Below are positions 4,533-6,194 of a stretch of 6,194 bases of DNA, piece after piece (positions within the stretch are counted from its first letter, which is position 1; each line of letters begins with the position of its first letter). The stretch comes from Candidatus Dormiibacterota bacterium (GTDB taxonomy: Bacteria > Chloroflexota > Dormibacteria > Aeolococcales > Bog-877), in NCBI GenBank assembly GCA_030038765.1, contig JASHRA010000191.1, forward strand, positions 1-6,194, in the 5' to 3' direction. The translations under genes and the position numbers were made by a program. Under the pieces are notes generated by a model. The model had not been told where the DNA came from and ran no database searches. It saw only the letters and a list, made by a program, of their open reading frames with translations.

Positions 4533-6106
4533 AGGCGCACCTCATGTTCCCCGACCGGGACCTCGACCTGGAGGCGCCCGGGCCCGCCAACGAGGAGGAC
4601 CTCACCCAGGACCTGGGCCTGGAGCGGCTCTTCCAGGCCATGGCGGAGGGGGACAAGTTCCTCTTCGAGGTGGCCCGCGTGACCCTGCTCCAGAGCCTCG
4701 CCGACCCCTCGGTCATCTCCTACCGCCAGGACGTGCTGGACGACGCCCGCCGCCAGCCCGAGGTCGTGCGCGAGCTCTACCGCATCGCCAGCGAGGCCAT
4801 CGAGGGGGAGAAGCGCGTCTACGGCTGGCTCATCGGCAAGTACCCGATGGGCATCGTGCACCGCTCCATCGAGGTCATGCAGCTCTTCCTGGTGCACCTG
4901 CGACAGCTCCGCCAGCTGGCCCAGGAGCGTGAGGGGCAGGTCAGCTCCGCGGGCCTGCGCGAACTCTTCCGCATGCTCCAGGACCAGCTCCCCGACGACT
5001 ACTTCGAGCTCATCGAGGACCACCTGAAGCGGCTGCGCTTCCGGGACGGGATCTGGATCAGCGCCCGCCTCAGCCAGGGCAACAAGGGCGCCGACTACGT
5101 CCTGCGCAGCCCCGCCAGCACCAAGCGCAGCCTGCGCGAGCGCATCGGCCTCGGGGACCAGGGCGGCTACAGCTTCGAGATCGCGGACCGGGACGAGGCC
5201 GGGGCGAGGGCGCTCTCCGAGCTCAACGACCGCGGCGTCAACCTGGTCGCCAACGCCATGGCCCAGTCCTCCGACCACATCCTCAGCTTCTTCACCCTGC
5301 TCCGCGCCGAGCTCGGCTTCTACGTCGGCTGCCTCAACCTGGAGGCCCACCTGGCCGCCAAGGGGGAGCCCGTCTGCCGCCCCGAGGCGAGGCCCGCCGG
5401 CGAGTGCCAGCTCCGCTTCCGCGGCCTCTACGACGTCGGCCTCAGCCTGGCTGGCGAGGAGCGCCTGGTGGGCAACGACGCCGACGCCGACGGCCGTTCC
5501 CTGGTCATGATCACGGGCGCCAACTCGGGCGGGAAGTCGACCTTCCTGCGCAGCGTCGGCATCGCCCAGCTGATGCTCCAGTGCGGCATGTTCGTGGGCG
5601 CCGAGGCCTTCCGCGCCGACGTCCGGGAGGGCATCTTCACCCACTTCATCCGGGAGGAGGACCCGGGCATGAGCAGCGGGCGGCTGGATGAGGAGCTGAC
5701 CCGCATGGCGGTGATCGCTGACAGCGTCGGTCCCCGCTCCCTGGTCCTCTTCAACGAGTCCTTCTCCGCCACCAACGAGCTGGAGGGCTCGGAGATTGCG
5801 CGCCAGATCGTGCGCGCGCTCACCGAGGCGGGCATCAAGGTGGTCTTCGTCACCCACCTCTACGACCTGGCGCAGGGCTTCTACCAGCAGGACGGCGAGA
5901 GCCGTCTCTTCCTCCGCGCCCAGCGCGCCGAGGACGGCCACCGCACCTTCAAGTTGGTGGAGAGCGAGCCGCTGCCCACCAGCTACGGCGAGGACCTCTA
6001 CCGCCGCAGCGGCGGCTGGCGCTCGGGGCCCGGGGAGGAGGCGCTGGCCACGGCCCCCGGCGAGTCCCGCCCCGCGGCGGGGGAGAGGCCCGGGGAGGAC
6101 AGCTGA
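4529..6106 (+). CDS. short MutS-family ATPase, second of a coupled pair (MutS-like B)
   Basis: A 525-residue paralogue of the preceding protein. Residues 25-72 (LTQDLGLERLFQAMAEGDKF to ISYRQDVLDD) align with residues 24-70 of MutS-like A. The ATPase region has Walker A G330-ANSGGKST (Lys336), a signature-like SSGRLDEEL (382-390), a Walker B-like LVLFNESFSATNELEGSEIA with Asn409-Glu410, and the motif FVTHLYDLA with Thr442-His443. It therefore keeps the histidine that its partner lacks, while both have Asn for the usual Walker B Asp. Domains for mismatch reading (I) and connection (II) are missing. The last 30 or so residues (from GGWRSGPGEE) are a low-complexity Gly/Pro/Glu tail. GTG 4529 is chosen because of the GAGG eight bases upstream and the MKAHLMFPDRDLDLE start; ATG 4544 is a less likely alternative. 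It is probably a DNA-interacting ATPase working with its neighbour; function is unknown. Confidence 0.92.
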   Translation: MKAHLMFPDRDLDLEAPGPANEEDLTQDLGLERLFQAMAEGDKFLFEVARVTLLQSLADPSVISYRQDVLDDARRQPEVVRELYRIASEAIEGEKRVYGWLIGKYPMGIVHRSIEVMQLFLVHLRQLRQLAQEREGQVSSAGLRELFRMLQDQLPDDYFELIEDHLKRLRFRDGIWISARLSQGNKGADYVLRSPASTKRSLRERIGLGDQGGYSFEIADRDEAGARALSELNDRGVNLVANAMAQSSDHILSFFTLLRAELGFYVGCLNLEAHLAAKGEPVCRPEARPAGECQLRFRGLYDVGLSLAGEERLVGNDADADGRSLVMITGANSGGKSTFLRSVGIAQLMLQCGMFVGAEAFRADVREGIFTHFIREEDPGMSSGRLDEELTRMAVIADSVGPRSLVLFNESFSATNELEGSEIARQIVRALTEAGIKVVFVTHLYDLAQGFYQQDGESRLFLRAQRAEDGHRTFKLVESEPLPTSYGEDLYRRSGGWRSGPGEEALATAPGESRPAAGERPGEDS

Positions 6107-6194
6107 GCCTCCCGGGATCCCCTGGGGGCCTTGGTCCACGGCCGGGGGGTGGCAGCGGAGCCCGGGGCGGCGCCGCCGGTGCCCGGACGCGTGG
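6107..6194. other. 3' flank with no supported gene
   Basis: These 88 bases after the MutS-like B stop are GC-rich. They include a perfect 12-bp palindrome, GGCGGCGCCGCC, at 6166-6177, bracketed by CCGGG/CCCGG, which could fold into a hairpin. There is no T-run, so a standard intrinsic terminator is not supported. A GTG frame beginning at 6149 stays open to the edge but is too short to judge. Confidence 0.4.

Noticed and set aside
4649..4675. GDKFLFE near the N-terminus of MutS-like B resembles the mismatch-reading GDFYE motif of MutS domain I
   Set aside because: It aligns with GREEYRL in MutS-like A and is followed directly by the domain III-type region ending YRQDVLDD, so it belongs to the core domain. 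There is no room for a domain I fold before or around it.
4499..6139. A 546-codon open frame on the minus strand opposite MutS-like B
   Set aside because: A composition-driven shadow rich in Gly, Ala, Val, Glu and Leu with no recognisable motif; the plus strand carries clear ATPase motifs throughout.
6149..6194. A GTG-initiated frame reaching the right edge
   Set aside because: Only about 15 codons of Ala/Pro/Gly-rich sequence and no spaced Shine-Dalgarno; it cannot be told from chance without the next bases.

Overview
The window comes from a very GC-rich bacterium. Nearly every coding frame ends its codons in G or C, start codons include GTG and TTG, and A/T-rich bases are confined to a few promoter-like spots. 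Candidate -10 elements of the TAnnnT type sit only 6-14 bases from start codons, with no recognisable -35 box. This fits lineages that use many leaderless mRNAs (Actinomycetota, Chloroflexota, Dormibacterota and similar), but nothing here fixes the phylum.

Layout. (1) 1-149, minus: the 5' end of an unidentified gene that runs off the left edge. (2) 150-202: a 53-base divergent spacer with two back-to-back promoter-like elements and a GC palindrome between them. (3) 203-625, plus: a stand-alone cobalamin-binding subunit of an acyl-CoA mutase; its catalytic partner is not in the window. (4) 692-1390, plus: ribosomal protein bL25 of the long TL5/CTC type, behind its own candidate promoter and a leader hairpin. 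(5) 1387-2735, minus: rarA (mgsA), a AAA+ replication-fork/recombination ATPase. It converges on rplY so tightly that both stop codons share one CTAG. Its reading frame is broken by one missing base exactly in the Walker A loop. (6) 2736-2999: a 264-base divergent gap with a promoter-like element and two GC-rich structures facing the next operon. (7) 3000-4532 and 4529-6106, plus: two short, mutually paralogous MutS-family ATPases overlapping by GTGA. (8) 6107-6194: no gene I can support.

The most notable part is the MutS-like pair. Both proteins have the MutS core (domain III-like) and ATPase (domain V) regions but lack the mismatch-reading and connector domains. Both have Asn in place of the Walker B Asp, and their active sites differ: the second keeps the Thr-His motif after Walker B, while the first has Thr-Phe. 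Translational coupling, paralogy and asymmetry suggest an obligate heterodimer analogous in form to eukaryotic MSH pairs. I recall similar pairs in other bacteria, usually labelled simply as MutS, but know of no defined function. Next to them, read divergently, is rarA, another DNA-maintenance ATPase. The mutase subunit and rplY look like ordinary housekeeping neighbours with no visible functional link to the pair.
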